The notes under the pieces: model-generated
What the model was told of the DNA's origin: nothing
The model's database searches: none
The model's input: the letters and a program-made list of their open reading frames with translations, nothing else
Assembly: GCF_014858725.1 (NCBI RefSeq)
Contig: NZ_AQGV01000015.1
Location: 558,001-622,000, forward strand
Direction: 5' to 3'
Source: Pseudoalteromonas aurantia 208
GTDB lineage: Bacteria; Pseudomonadota; Gammaproteobacteria; Enterobacterales; Alteromonadaceae
DNA length: 64,000 nucleotides
Made by a program: the position numbers and the translations under genes
In this document: piece after piece, positions 40,273-49,470 of the stretch
Numbering within the stretch: position 1 is the first letter of the stretch
Layout of the letters: each line of letters opens with the position of its first letter

Positions 40273-40899
40273 ATGACCTTGGTTGAGGCTCGCCAGCTTT
40301 ATGCCGATTTACCAGATAGTATTGATAAGCACGCGAAATATGTGTTTTATTCTCACGGTTACATTGTTGAGGGAACAAATCCTAAGCCAGTGGATACTCG
40401 ATTTGGCTGGGGAGTATATGACTTTCCGGCAATCAAAGACGCGTTGTCAGACCCTAGCTATCATTTAATTGCGCACCATCGAAGCAAAAATACGGACCCG
40501 TTTGAGTATGCATACACACTGAGTGGGCAAGTTCGAACTTTGGTTGGGCAGGGAGTAAAGCCAAGTAACATTACCATTATGGGGTTTTCTCGGGGGGCGT
40601 TTATTACCGGAGTTGCGTCTGATAAGTTGTCTGATTTAGGCGTTAATACGATAATTCTTGCAGGGTGTGGTCGTTTAGTTTGGAAAAAGCACACAGATGT
40701 TAAAGTGTATGGTCACGTGTTATCTATTTATGAAAAAACGGACAAATCTAACAGCTGCAGTGCATTAGCAGAAAAAAGTACGTCCGTAAAATCATTTACC
40801 GAGCTTGAAATTAACACCGGTCTGAGTCATGGCGCTTTTTATCGGCCGAGGCCAGAGTGGGTGACCCCTCTAAAGGCATGGATTAAGTCGCAACGTTAA
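40273..40899 (+). CDS. Small alpha/beta-hydrolase
   Basis: 208 aa from the ATG used here. 'KYVFYSHGYIVEG' (oxyanion strand), nucleophile elbow 'IMGFSRGAF' (G-F-S-R-G, about residue 105) and 'GLSHGAFYRP' (catalytic His candidate) identify the fold. The frame stays open upstream and encodes a very good signal sequence ('KTILTAIILSASSVLTMTLVEA') but has no ATG, GTG or TTG at its head. The true start may be a rare codon such as ATT at 40216. If so, the mature enzyme would be periplasmic. The substrate is unknown. Confidence 0.75.
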   Translation: MTLVEARQLYADLPDSIDKHAKYVFYSHGYIVEGTNPKPVDTRFGWGVYDFPAIKDALSDPSYHLIAHHRSKNTDPFEYAYTLSGQVRTLVGQGVKPSNITIMGFSRGAFITGVASDKLSDLGVNTIILAGCGRLVWKKHTDVKVYGHVLSIYEKTDKSNSCSALAEKSTSVKSFTELEINTGLSHGAFYRPRPEWVTPLKAWIKSQR

Positions 40900-41006
40900 C
40901 AACACTGAAAACAGCATGGCTGACTTCCCATCTTTGATGGGAATTTTAGTTTAATATGTGGTGTGTATGTTCTATTTTTGAAAAAGTTATTTCTCCAAAA
41001 GTATTA

Positions 41007-41262
41007 GGGGCTGTTGATCTTCTAGGTTAATTTTTGCAGCAATTTGATTGTATTTTATACAAGGTGGAGGCTGCTTAGCATGGTTATTCCATAGCCGACA
41101 ACATAGTAGAAAAGCCAATCAAGCACTGCCTACCGGTTCTTTCGAGCAGCCCTTTCTCTTTGTTGCTTAATATTCGCTTAGATTACTAGGCCACATATTA
41201 AGCGCCGCGATAAAAGCATACTCAAAGAGAACGAAAATAGAACAGCAAAGATCAACAGCCCC
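41007..41262 (-). repeat. MITE-like repeat, copy 3 (inverted)
   Basis: 256 bp with ends GGGGCTGTTGATCTT and AAAGATCAACAGCCCC, the reverse complement of copies 1 and 2. Its last base overlaps the stop codon of the ODP gene. Confidence 0.85.
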
Positions 41263-41990
41263 TAGGCAATGCCTACATCCAGCTTGCTAAACCACTCTAA
41301 AAACTCATTCACCATCTCGCCTTTAAAAATACGACCATGTTGAGGTGCCATCATATTAATCTCAAGCTCTCGAACCCTCGCAACCCAGTTGTTTTTTGCG
41401 CGATTTGAAGGCATCCAACGGCGATGGAAGTACTCCATATACTTGATGTGCTGTGCGAAATTTTCAACGAATAATGGCACGTCACCATGCTCTAAAGAAG
41501 CGCCAATGTCTCCGCTCATTAAGATTTTTGCTTGGGGGTCGTAAACATTAAAATTGCCCGATGAGTGCAGGTAATGCGCAGGAATAAACTTTAGCGTCGC
41601 AGTGCCAAGCTTAATCTCGCCGCCTTCGTCTTTGATTGGCATATATTGGATGTTTTCCATACCAAAGTGACGTATGAACCCTTCCCAAAGCCATGGAGCA
41701 TATAGCTTAGCGTTGGGCACTGTTTTATCCCATAAACCTAGCGAAGAAATGATGTCTGGGTCTTGATGGGATGCAAATAACGTGGTGATATTTTCTAGTT
41801 TTACATGGTGTAAAACTCCAGCAAGCATTGGCGAAAATAATTCAATGCCACCTGGATCTAGAATAATTGCTTCTTCAGCGCTTTTAATTAGGTATTGATT
41901 CGTGTCTATTATTTTTTCAGGTTTCGCTGGGTCTCGGCCTAGGACTAGCCACTGATGAGATTCTTCTGAATATAACTCGTTTGATTTCAA
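41262..41990 (-). CDS. ODP-type metallo-beta-lactamase-fold di-iron protein
   Basis: 242 aa. Metal motif 'FASHQDPDI' (about residue 68, H-x-x-D-x-D variant typical of the oxygen-binding di-iron protein (ODP) group), 'PAHYLHSSGNFNVYDP' (about 140) and 'ILMSGDIGA' (about 160), and 'MMAPQHGRIF' (about 217) give the His/Asp set. ODP proteins bind O2 at a di-iron centre and signal to chemotaxis proteins rather than acting as hydrolases. The next gene upstream (41987-42604) is chemoreceptor-like and overlaps by 4 nt, supporting the sensor reading. The stop codon is shared with the last base of a MITE, so the C-terminus may be slightly altered. Confidence 0.8.
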   Translation of the reverse strand: MKSNELYSEESHQWLVLGRDPAKPEKIIDTNQYLIKSAEEAIILDPGGIELFSPMLAGVLHHVKLENITTLFASHQDPDIISSLGLWDKTVPNAKLYAPWLWEGFIRHFGMENIQYMPIKDEGGEIKLGTATLKFIPAHYLHSSGNFNVYDPQAKILMSGDIGASLEHGDVPLFVENFAQHIKYMEYFHRRWMPSNRAKNNWVARVRELEINMMAPQHGRIFKGEMVNEFLEWFSKLDVGIA

Positions 41991-42604
41991 CGCAGAGCTC
42001 CTCGTAATTTATATATTTCTTGTAGGTTATCATTGACGGCTTTTTTTATTTTTTTAGCGGCTTCAGCAATGAAGTCAGACACTGACTCTAGGCTATGACT
42101 AAATTCTCCGGCATTAGAGGCTTCAACTCGACTGGTGACCGCTATGTATTCGGCACTACGCATTTGCTTTTGAATGTCTTCAAAGTAGCTTTCGAGCGAA
42201 AAAATAGCCTGCTCTAAATTGCGCGTTTTTTGTTTTAAGTCCATTAAACTTTGTTGTTGCAAGGTGATAACGCATTTGTGCGCAGAAGTACTTTGTGCTT
42301 TTGTTAGTTGGTATTGATAGTCAGTACAGCGAACCACGGCTAATGCCAATGTAAACAGTTGATTTGAAAGTTTTGATATCTCAGAAGTGGTGCGAATTGT
42401 TTGTTCAGAAAACTCGTCAATAAAGTTTGTTATCGGTTTAAAGCCGTATGCCGCATCACCGGCTCTTAATGCGACGACTCGAGCGTTCTTTGCCGTCAAA
42501 GAAAGGTTTTTTGCCTGACTTAAAATCATATCTAAATTTGTAATGATATTAGCAACTCGCACAAAATTATTCATTGCTGATGTGGCTTGCTGAGAATTGA
42601 TCAT
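41987..42604 (-). CDS. Soluble chemoreceptor-like signalling protein, ODP partner
   Basis: 205 aa from the ATG at 42604; an upstream TTG (42625) in frame is weaker. A helical protein with 'LSLTAKNARVVALRAGDAAYGFKPITNFIDEFSEQT' (about residues 30-65), which echoes the signalling hairpin of methyl-accepting proteins (N-A-x-I-x-A-A-R-A-G-x-x-G-x-G-F-x-V/P-V). The rest is coiled coil with 'AVTSRVEASNAGEF'. No membrane segment. It overlaps the ODP gene by 4 nt. It probably converts O2 binding by ODP into a signal for CheA/CheW-type partners encoded elsewhere (inference). Confidence 0.65.
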   Translation of the reverse strand: MINSQQATSAMNNFVRVANIITNLDMILSQAKNLSLTAKNARVVALRAGDAAYGFKPITNFIDEFSEQTIRTTSEISKLSNQLFTLALAVVRCTDYQYQLTKAQSTSAHKCVITLQQQSLMDLKQKTRNLEQAIFSLESYFEDIQKQMRSAEYIAVTSRVEASNAGEFSHSLESVSDFIAEAAKKIKKAVNDNLQEIYKLRGALR

Positions 42605-42818
42605 TGTATGACTCGGTTGTTGCAATTTTTACAGCATAGATAACTTTTATTTTATTTCCCAATTTATTGCCTATAAAACATGGTGTATATAGTGCTTTAT
42701 CTTGTTGGAAACTTGATTAATTTTGCTCTGTCGCCAATAGTTTTAGTAGGCAATGAACAGAGTAATGGCTTATTGAGTTGATAAGCATTGGGCAAGTAGC
42801 CGACTAAGGTTTACGTGG

Positions 42819-45743
42819 ATGAAACGGCATATATTTTGGGCGATAGGTTACTTAGTAATCGCTGTACTATTTATATTATACGGGCCCCCTCAACGAGTAT
42901 GGGCTAGTCTTTGGGGCGCGGACCTTTGGTTAATTGCGGGGTTCATGACACTTCAGTACGGGAGTTGGTGGAAAACATCCACGCTTGCGTTAGCATTTAC
43001 TTTTTTAGGTTACGTTGCTTTTGACTTCGTGAGTGTTGACGCATTCATTGTGTTGACGTTAAATATTTTTGAAGCTTATTTCATTGCTTTTTTCTTTAAA
43101 CAACATTTTCAATTTCAACAAACAGTTAACCAGCCTAGTTATTTAGTAATGTGCTTAGTAAAGTTTGTGTTTCTCCCTTCATTAATACTAGGTGTAGCCG
43201 GTACCCAGTTGATTCCTGTGTTTTCAAACATGAGTGCACAGCGAGTGTTGATGGAGTGGTTTGAAGGGTCAGTTGTCACATTAGTAGTAGGTTTGCCAGT
43301 GGTTTTGTTATGTACGCAAAATGATAAATTAAAGTGGTCGTCTATCTATAATTTGCGAGACCTTGCATGGGGCGTGTCGGTGGCAGTTATTGCTATATGT
43401 TCCGCTTATATCTCTTGGGCGATGTTTGCAGTATTTACTGTGATTTTGTTGGCACTGTGCGCTGTTTTTCGTGGTTTTAAAGCACTGAGTTTGGCGGGGC
43501 TTATCTTAGCTGTTGTAATAGCTGTTGCGTTTAGTCATGGAGATTTATTAACCAAAGCCGAAAATAACACCAAATTGACAGTCTTGGTTACTATGCTTTT
43601 GGGCTATTGTAATGCTTTAATAATTTGCATGTATGACTTATCAAATAAATGCTCGTTCACACATATGCGCGCGCTGGATAGTCATTATCAACATACTTTT
43701 GAACAAAGCCCTGTCATGTTAGTTACGCTCGATGATGAAGGTAGAATCTTACATATTAGTGATGGGTTTATATGCAACCTTGAATACCGGCGTGAACAAC
43801 TTCTAAATAAACCAATTACAGATTTTATGACGGATCATTCTGCGAGCTTAATTCATCACCGCGGATTGCAAGGAAACACTCAGTTTTCGATTGAAGAAAT
43901 TGTCTTAGTGACCAGCCGCAATCAACAGGTAGTGTGTTTATTAGAAGCGGAGGTTTTTAGCGACCATGAAGGTGGTGGGCACACATTATGTTTCTTTCAA
44001 GATATGTCAGAGCGGCAAAAGCTGGCCGAAGCGCTATCAAAAGAGAAAGAGCTGCTAGAAGTGACGTTAAGTTCAATTGGAGATGGTGTTATTTGCACTG
44101 ATGTAGATAGTAATGTGACTTATATGAATCCTGTTGCAGAAGCTATTTTGGCAAAGCTAACAGCTGAGGTTGCTGGGCAGCCATTTCAAGAAGTAATGCC
44201 ACTTTTTAACGAAGATACATTACAGCCGATAGAAAATTTGACTGATTATTGTATGGGGAACCATCAAACATTAGGGTTACCAGAGCTTACGTGTGTTAAA
44301 AACCACTTAGGGCTAACATTTGCAATCCAAGATTCTATTTCGCCCATTTACGGTAAAAGTGGCAATATAATGGGATCTGTGATGGTTTTTCAAGATGTGA
44401 CTGAGTCACGAATGATGTCGCGTAAAATGAATCATTTGGCTCATCACGACGCATTAACTGGATTGCCTAATAGATTGTTATTGCAAGATCGGTTAATTCA
44501 AGCATGTAAACGAGCCCGGCGCTGTAAACATCAATTCGCGTTGGTGTTTATTGACCTCGATAAGTTTAAGAAAATTAATGATTCGTTGGGTCATGATTAT
44601 GGCGACTTGTTACTGAAGCAAGTATCAGAGCGGCTTGCTGGGTGTGTAAGAGCATGCGATACCGTGTCACGTATGGGGGGAGATGAGTTTGTATTATTGC
44701 TCGATGCCATTGAAGACAAACGCCATGTACGTAAAGTGATTAAAAAAGTACTGTCGAGCACGACAGGAGAATATGAGCTTAAAGGTATTCAATTAACAGT
44801 GTCTTTAAGCGCTGGTATTGCGATATATCCTGACGATGGTGATAATGCGGAAACACTGATGAAGCATGCCGATACAGCTATGTATAGGGCTAAGAAAGTC
44901 GCTAAGACTGATTTTCAATTCTATAGCGCAAAACTAGATCATGAAGCCGAATTGCGTGTGGAGATAGAAAGTGCAATTCATAAGAGCATTGAAAAAGGCG
45001 AGTTTATTCCTTATTACCAACCTATTGTAAATGCGAAAACATTTGAGCTTGAAAAGTTAGAAATGTTGGCTAGATGGCAACAACAAGATCAGTTGCTCGA
45101 CCCAATTCACTTTATTGCTATTGCGGAAGATGCCAATTTGATTGGCAAGCTCAGCCTACAACTGCTGAAGAAATCATTTTCACAATTTGCTCAATGGTTG
45201 TTAATTAAACCTGGCTTAATTTTAAGCGTTAATATATCAGTGTTACAGCTCAGTGAAACACACTTTGTAAAGGAATTGCTTGATACAGCCGCTAAATATA
45301 ATGTTCCGCCGACAAATTTAGAAATTGAAATCACTGAGTCGGCACTGGTATCAAATGTTGACGCGATGAAAAAAACATTACTGGAATTACAAAAACACGG
45401 CTTTGCAATAGCGATTGATGATTTTGGTACGGGGTTTTCTAGTTTGAGTTATTTGAAACATCTTAACTTTGACACAATAAAAATAGATGAATCATTTGTT
45501 GCAGACATCAGTGGCAGTAAGAAAAATGCTGATTTAGCGATGGTCATTGTTAATATGGCGAAAAGCCTTCAAGTCAATAGTGTTGCAGAAGGGGTAGAAA
45601 ATGCGATGCAAGCGAAAGCGCTGACAGCATGCGGGTGCCAGCAGCTACAAGGCTATTTTTTCTCAGAACCGACTGATGCACAGGCAATGACCCATATGAT
45701 TGAACATGGTCAAGTATTTAGCTCCATACACAAAGATAATTAA
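42819..45743 (+). CDS. MASE1-PAS-PAS-GGDEF-EAL cyclic-di-GMP protein
   Basis: 974 aa. Eight or so N-terminal membrane segments (about 5-290, MASE1-like). Two PAS domains follow ('HTFEQSPVMLVTLDDEGRILHISDGF' and 'LEVTLSSIGDGVICTDVDSNVTYMNPVAE'). The GGDEF domain is intact ('RMGGDEFVLLL' near 620) with an RxxD inhibitory site (RACD) five residues before GGDEF. The EAL domain has E-M-L in place of E-A-L ('KLEMLARW'), with 'EITESALV', 'IDDFGTGFSSL' and 'KIDESFVADI' preserved. Both cyclase and phosphodiesterase activities are plausible. Divergent from the chemoreceptor-like gene. Confidence 0.92.
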   Translation: MKRHIFWAIGYLVIAVLFILYGPPQRVWASLWGADLWLIAGFMTLQYGSWWKTSTLALAFTFLGYVAFDFVSVDAFIVLTLNIFEAYFIAFFFKQHFQFQQTVNQPSYLVMCLVKFVFLPSLILGVAGTQLIPVFSNMSAQRVLMEWFEGSVVTLVVGLPVVLLCTQNDKLKWSSIYNLRDLAWGVSVAVIAICSAYISWAMFAVFTVILLALCAVFRGFKALSLAGLILAVVIAVAFSHGDLLTKAENNTKLTVLVTMLLGYCNALIICMYDLSNKCSFTHMRALDSHYQHTFEQSPVMLVTLDDEGRILHISDGFICNLEYRREQLLNKPITDFMTDHSASLIHHRGLQGNTQFSIEEIVLVTSRNQQVVCLLEAEVFSDHEGGGHTLCFFQDMSERQKLAEALSKEKELLEVTLSSIGDGVICTDVDSNVTYMNPVAEAILAKLTAEVAGQPFQEVMPLFNEDTLQPIENLTDYCMGNHQTLGLPELTCVKNHLGLTFAIQDSISPIYGKSGNIMGSVMVFQDVTESRMMSRKMNHLAHHDALTGLPNRLLLQDRLIQACKRARRCKHQFALVFIDLDKFKKINDSLGHDYGDLLLKQVSERLAGCVRACDTVSRMGGDEFVLLLDAIEDKRHVRKVIKKVLSSTTGEYELKGIQLTVSLSAGIAIYPDDGDNAETLMKHADTAMYRAKKVAKTDFQFYSAKLDHEAELRVEIESAIHKSIEKGEFIPYYQPIVNAKTFELEKLEMLARWQQQDQLLDPIHFIAIAEDANLIGKLSLQLLKKSFSQFAQWLLIKPGLILSVNISVLQLSETHFVKELLDTAAKYNVPPTNLEIEITESALVSNVDAMKKTLLELQKHGFAIAIDDFGTGFSSLSYLKHLNFDTIKIDESFVADISGSKKNADLAMVIVNMAKSLQVNSVAEGVENAMQAKALTACGCQQLQGYFFSEPTDAQAMTHMIEHGQVFSSIHKDN

Positions 45744-45765
45744 ACTGTAATGTCGTAGTGTGTCG

Positions 45766-45800
45766 ATTGAGGGATTTTAAGCCCTCGATGTGACTTTTTC
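45766..45800 (+). terminator. Terminator after GGDEF-EAL gene
   Basis: 8-bp stem ATTGAGGG / CCCTCGAT (one G-U pair), 8-nt loop, then GTGACTTTTTC. Moderate. Confidence 0.6.
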
Positions 45801-45866
45801 ATTTCTTAAGTTTTCCTTAATTTTCAAATTTTATAGTGACCATACCAACAAAACAAGGTGGTCACC

Positions 45867-46511
45867 ATGACGATAGTTCATCACAATATATACAGTAACT
45901 TGCAAGCTATGTCGCAGTGGGCTGAAGTGGGCCAGCGAGGAAGAACTGAGCTTGAGGAAGCAGTAAGGATAGGCTTTTCACATGCATTTCAAGCGATGGT
46001 TTATGAGTTTTATCCATTGTTGAGTCAATTAAAGTTACCACAAGGTCAGTGCACGTTAGGACTTAGATTTGCATCGAATAGCGAGTTGTTTATTGAACAA
46101 TATCTAGATGCACCAATAGAAAACTACCTTCCTCAAGCGGAAAGTAGACGCACCATTGCGGAATTAGGAAATTTACACTCAACTTACCGACGGGCTACTG
46201 TGTCGCACTTCATTGTGGTTACGATGGCCTTATTATCATCGCAAGTGCGATTTCTAGCTTTTACAGGCACAGAACAGGTTCGGCAGTTAATGTCTAGTTT
46301 GGAAATACCAATCTGTGAATTAAGCAAGGCTGAACCTCGTCGAGTTACAACTGCCCATCACTATGGACGGTATTATCAAGCCAACCCAAAGGCCTGTGTG
46401 GTCGATTTAACTGCTGCTATGAAGGTGATTAATAGGAATCATCTTTTTACCCAAATAGTTAATCAATTCCACCCTCATATTGAACATTTAGAACAAGGCT
46501 TTTCCCTATGA
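45867..46511 (+). CDS. Thermostable-hemolysin-family protein
   Basis: 214 aa from the ATG at 45867 with AAGGTG 6 nt before it (a GTG at 45858 is in frame). 'CTLGLRFASNSELFIEQYLDAPIE', 'AELGNLHSTYRRATVSHFIVVTMALL', 'FLAFTGTEQVRQLMSSLEI' match the T_hemolysin family (named from Vibrio delta-VPH); its fold is GNAT-like, so an acyltransferase role is as likely as haemolysis. It opens an operon in which gene ends overlap by 4 nt (46508-46511) with the AMP-ligase, and is followed by a di-iron oxidase-like and an SDR gene, suggesting joint synthesis of a fatty-acid-derived molecule (inference). Confidence 0.85.
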   Translation: MTIVHHNIYSNLQAMSQWAEVGQRGRTELEEAVRIGFSHAFQAMVYEFYPLLSQLKLPQGQCTLGLRFASNSELFIEQYLDAPIENYLPQAESRRTIAELGNLHSTYRRATVSHFIVVTMALLSSQVRFLAFTGTEQVRQLMSSLEIPICELSKAEPRRVTTAHHYGRYYQANPKACVVDLTAAMKVINRNHLFTQIVNQFHPHIEHLEQGFSL

Positions 46512-47965
46512 ATTCTTTACTGAATTATTTACCTCATCAGTCGCAGCAGATAGTACTTCAAGATGAAAGTAGTGGGGTGTCTTTAGCGCAATTACAGGAG
46601 AATTGTCTACGATTGAGCAGGGAAATTATGCAATTTGATAGTCAGTGCATAGCAATCAAACTATCAAATTGCATTGCATGGGTTGTGCTTGATATTGCAA
46701 TTATGCAGGCCAATAGGATCGCATTACCTCTGCCACCATTTTTTAGCTCAGATCAGCAAGACTATGCAATGGAAAAAGCTGGCTGCCAAGTGCTATTTAC
46801 AGATGAGCCCCAAGATAACAATCTACTTATGTTTCGCCAAGAGATATTTGGCCGTGCAATTTATGTATATAAAACAAAGATACATAGTCCTGTGAGTATT
46901 TTTAAACAAACAAAGAAAATTACTTTCACTTCGGGTTCTACCGGTCAACCAAAAGGGGTTTGTTTATCATTTGAAAGCCAGCTTGCAGTTGCACGAAGCT
47001 TATGTACGAAGATAGACATTCAAGCCCCAAAACACCTGTGCATATTACCATTAGCTGTATTGCTGGAAAACATCGCTGGTGTTTATGCTCCGCTACTGAG
47101 TGGTGGACAGGTGGTTTTATTAACAAATGAGCAGTTGGGGTATTTAGGGGGGGAGCTTAATGATGGACAACGGCTACTTTCTGCAATTGATGCGAATCAG
47201 CCTACTTCAATCATTCTCGTACCTGAGCTTTTGAAGTACCTAATTATGGCCTGTATGGAAGGGTGGGTACCACCAAAGAGTTTAATGTTTATAGCGATAG
47301 GAGGGGCACATACAGATCGAGAGTTATTGCGCAGAGCTTGGGACATGGGGCTACCTGTATTCCAAGGATACGGGTTATCAGAAGCTGGTTCTGTTGTATG
47401 TTTGAATAGCTCAGAATATCAAGATGGTTCGGTAGGCCCAGTATTACCACATATTATAAGCCGTTGTGTTGAAGGTGAACTGCAAATTAAAGGTCCGCTT
47501 TTCTTAGGGTATTTAGGGGGGGCAGCCCATAACCCACATTCATGGTTTGCTACTGGAGATCTCATTGGCGAATCCTCAAAGTCAATGAATGGCGACCTTA
47601 ATTTGCAGATCTTAGGGCGTAAATCAAATCTTATAATTAATAGCTATGGGCGAAACATAAACCCAGAGTGGCCGGAGTCTTTACTGTTGAGTAAACCATG
47701 GTTGCAACAGGCTGTTGTTTTTGGAGAAGCGAAGCCATTTTTAATTGCTCTGTTATGGGTTGGAAAAGACATTCTAGATGAGCAGGTAAGCGAGCATATC
47801 CACATGATTAATTCATATTTACCTGATTATGCACAAGTAAAGCGCTGGGTGCGATTGAGCGCGCCTTTGAGTCTATCGCAGGGATACCTAACACCCAACT
47901 GTAAACCTAAGCGATTGCAGATAGCTCAGGGGTTTAGAAACCAAATTTTAGAATTATATAACTAA
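46508..47965 (+). CDS. AMP-dependent acyl ligase
   Basis: 485 aa. P-loop 'FTSGSTGQPKGVCLSF' (about 138), 'FQGYGLSEAGSVVC' (A5), 'WFATGDLIGES' (A7) and 'LGRKSNLIINSYGRNINPEWPESLL' (A8) are adenylate-forming signatures of the long-chain acyl-CoA ligase group. The C-terminal catalytic Lys lies in 'TPNCKPKRLQIA' (short A10). It overlaps both neighbours closely (ATGA with the hemolysin-family gene, 15 nt to the next). Probably activates a fatty acid for the other operon enzymes; the substrate is unassigned. Confidence 0.85.
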   Translation: MNSLLNYLPHQSQQIVLQDESSGVSLAQLQENCLRLSREIMQFDSQCIAIKLSNCIAWVVLDIAIMQANRIALPLPPFFSSDQQDYAMEKAGCQVLFTDEPQDNNLLMFRQEIFGRAIYVYKTKIHSPVSIFKQTKKITFTSGSTGQPKGVCLSFESQLAVARSLCTKIDIQAPKHLCILPLAVLLENIAGVYAPLLSGGQVVLLTNEQLGYLGGELNDGQRLLSAIDANQPTSIILVPELLKYLIMACMEGWVPPKSLMFIAIGGAHTDRELLRRAWDMGLPVFQGYGLSEAGSVVCLNSSEYQDGSVGPVLPHIISRCVEGELQIKGPLFLGYLGGAAHNPHSWFATGDLIGESSKSMNGDLNLQILGRKSNLIINSYGRNINPEWPESLLLSKPWLQQAVVFGEAKPFLIALLWVGKDILDEQVSEHIHMINSYLPDYAQVKRWVRLSAPLSLSQGYLTPNCKPKRLQIAQGFRNQILELYN

Positions 47966-47980
47966 CGATAGGAACTGATA

Positions 47981-48667
47981 ATGATGAATAATTTTTACAA
48001 TAAACTTCAAGAGAGCACTCAATCAGAGCGTGAATATTTGCTGACTGCACCGATTATTAATGCTGTGTTTAGTGGAGATATTCAATTAGGTCAATACGCT
48101 TCATTTTTACAACAAGCTTTTCATCATGTTAAGCATACAGTGCCGCTTCTTATGGCATGTGGTAGCAAACTGGATGAATCGAAGGAGTGGTTACGTGTTG
48201 CCGTTGGTGAATACATTGAAGAAGAAACAGGGCATCAAGAGTGGATTTTAAATGATATTGCAGCGTGTGGCTTTGATAAAGAGGTGGTGAGAAGTTCACG
48301 ACCGAGTTTTGAGACCGAAATGATGGTGAGTTACGCCTATGACAGCATCCATAGAGTGAGCCCATTGAGTTTTTTTGGCATGGTAAATGTTTTGGAAGGA
48401 ACATCTATTGCTTTGGCCGATGATGCTGCGTCGATGATAGCTAATAAATTAGATTTACCATCGCACGCGTTTAGTTATTTAAGTTCTCATGGTGCTTTGG
48501 ATATTGAGCACATTGAATTTTTCAAAGGACTGATGAATAAAATTACCTGTCCTAACGAGCAAGCCATTATTACGCACAGTGCAAAGTGTTTTTATCGTCT
48601 TTATGGGGATATGTTTAGAAGTTTAGAGTCCAGACCTAATTACACTCATGTTGAGGAAGCTTGCTAA
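47981..48667 (+). CDS. Haem-oxygenase-like di-iron enzyme (TenA/CADD/UndA fold)
   Basis: 228 aa, entirely helical. 'YASFLQQAFHHVKHTVPLL', 'GEYIEEETGHQEWILNDI' (E-x-x-x-H ligand pair, near residue 87) and 'GALDIEHIEFF' (D-I-E-H, near 180) place it in the haem-oxygenase-like metal-oxidase superfamily of TenA-related proteins. Members such as UndA oxidatively decarboxylate fatty acids. Next to an AMP ligase and an SDR this suggests oxidation of an activated or free fatty acid. The A of the stop codon is shared with the next gene's ATG (TAATG). Confidence 0.8.
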   Translation: MMNNFYNKLQESTQSEREYLLTAPIINAVFSGDIQLGQYASFLQQAFHHVKHTVPLLMACGSKLDESKEWLRVAVGEYIEEETGHQEWILNDIAACGFDKEVVRSSRPSFETEMMVSYAYDSIHRVSPLSFFGMVNVLEGTSIALADDAASMIANKLDLPSHAFSYLSSHGALDIEHIEFFKGLMNKITCPNEQAIITHSAKCFYRLYGDMFRSLESRPNYTHVEEAC

Positions 48668-49470
48668 TGAAAAATCAAAATTTAGCTGTCATTACGGGCG
48701 CAGCAGGAGGCATTGGAGCAGCAATTGCTAAGCAGTTAAGCATCGCGGGTTGGCGCTGCTTATTATTGGGGCGTAATGAACAAAAACTGATTAAATTATG
48801 TCATACCTTAGAAGGTGAGCATCGTTATCTAGTGGCTGATCTACAAGAGGACGAAAGCTGCGAAATAGTATCTAAATTGGTGAAGGATCTAGGTGGTATT
48901 AAGTTGTTGGTCAATAATGCTGGAGTTAATCAAATGGCCCCATTTTCGTCAAACACACAAGTTGATATACGCCAACAACTTCAAGTAAATTTATTCGCAC
49001 CTATACAGTTAACACATCAATTGCTTGATCAGCTGTTGTCAAATCAAGGGACGGTGGTAAATATAGGCTCTGCATATGGCTATATCGGATATCCATATCA
49101 AAGTGTGTATTGTGCCAGCAAGTTTGGTCTCAGAGGTTTTAGCGAAGCATTGTCGCGAGAATATGAAGGACGTCTTGCAGTTAAATACTTAGCACCACGT
49201 GCAACAGATACTGCAATAAATAATACTCAGGTCCGTGCATTAAATAAGTCAATGGGAAACAGGATGGATAGCACTGAAGCCGTCGCAGGTGAATTTATGG
49301 GGTTACTAGAATCGCGAAAGCGAAGGTTGGTGTTAGGGTATCCCGAGAAATTGTTTTCGCGTTTGAATGGTCTACTTCCAGAAGTAATTGATGCTGTGCT
49401 TTGCAAGCAACTGCGCACCATTAAGAGCTTTGTTGGTTCTGCTAACGAGCAAAAGGAATCATCACAATGA
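48667..49470 (+). CDS. Short-chain dehydrogenase/reductase
   Basis: 267 aa from the ATG at 48667 (1-nt overlap, TAATG). 'VITGAAGGIGAAIAKQL' (cofactor loop, residues ~8-25), 'LVNNAGVNQ' (about 83), 'VNIGSAYGYIGYPYQSVYCASKFGLRGF' with catalytic Ser/Tyr/Lys (YxxxK at YCASK). A classical SDR. Its last bases overlap the next gene by 4 nt. Presumably reduces or oxidises an intermediate of the fatty-acid-derived pathway of this operon; cofactor preference not readable. Confidence 0.88.
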   Translation: MKNQNLAVITGAAGGIGAAIAKQLSIAGWRCLLLGRNEQKLIKLCHTLEGEHRYLVADLQEDESCEIVSKLVKDLGGIKLLVNNAGVNQMAPFSSNTQVDIRQQLQVNLFAPIQLTHQLLDQLLSNQGTVVNIGSAYGYIGYPYQSVYCASKFGLRGFSEALSREYEGRLAVKYLAPRATDTAINNTQVRALNKSMGNRMDSTEAVAGEFMGLLESRKRRLVLGYPEKLFSRLNGLLPEVIDAVLCKQLRTIKSFVGSANEQKESSQ

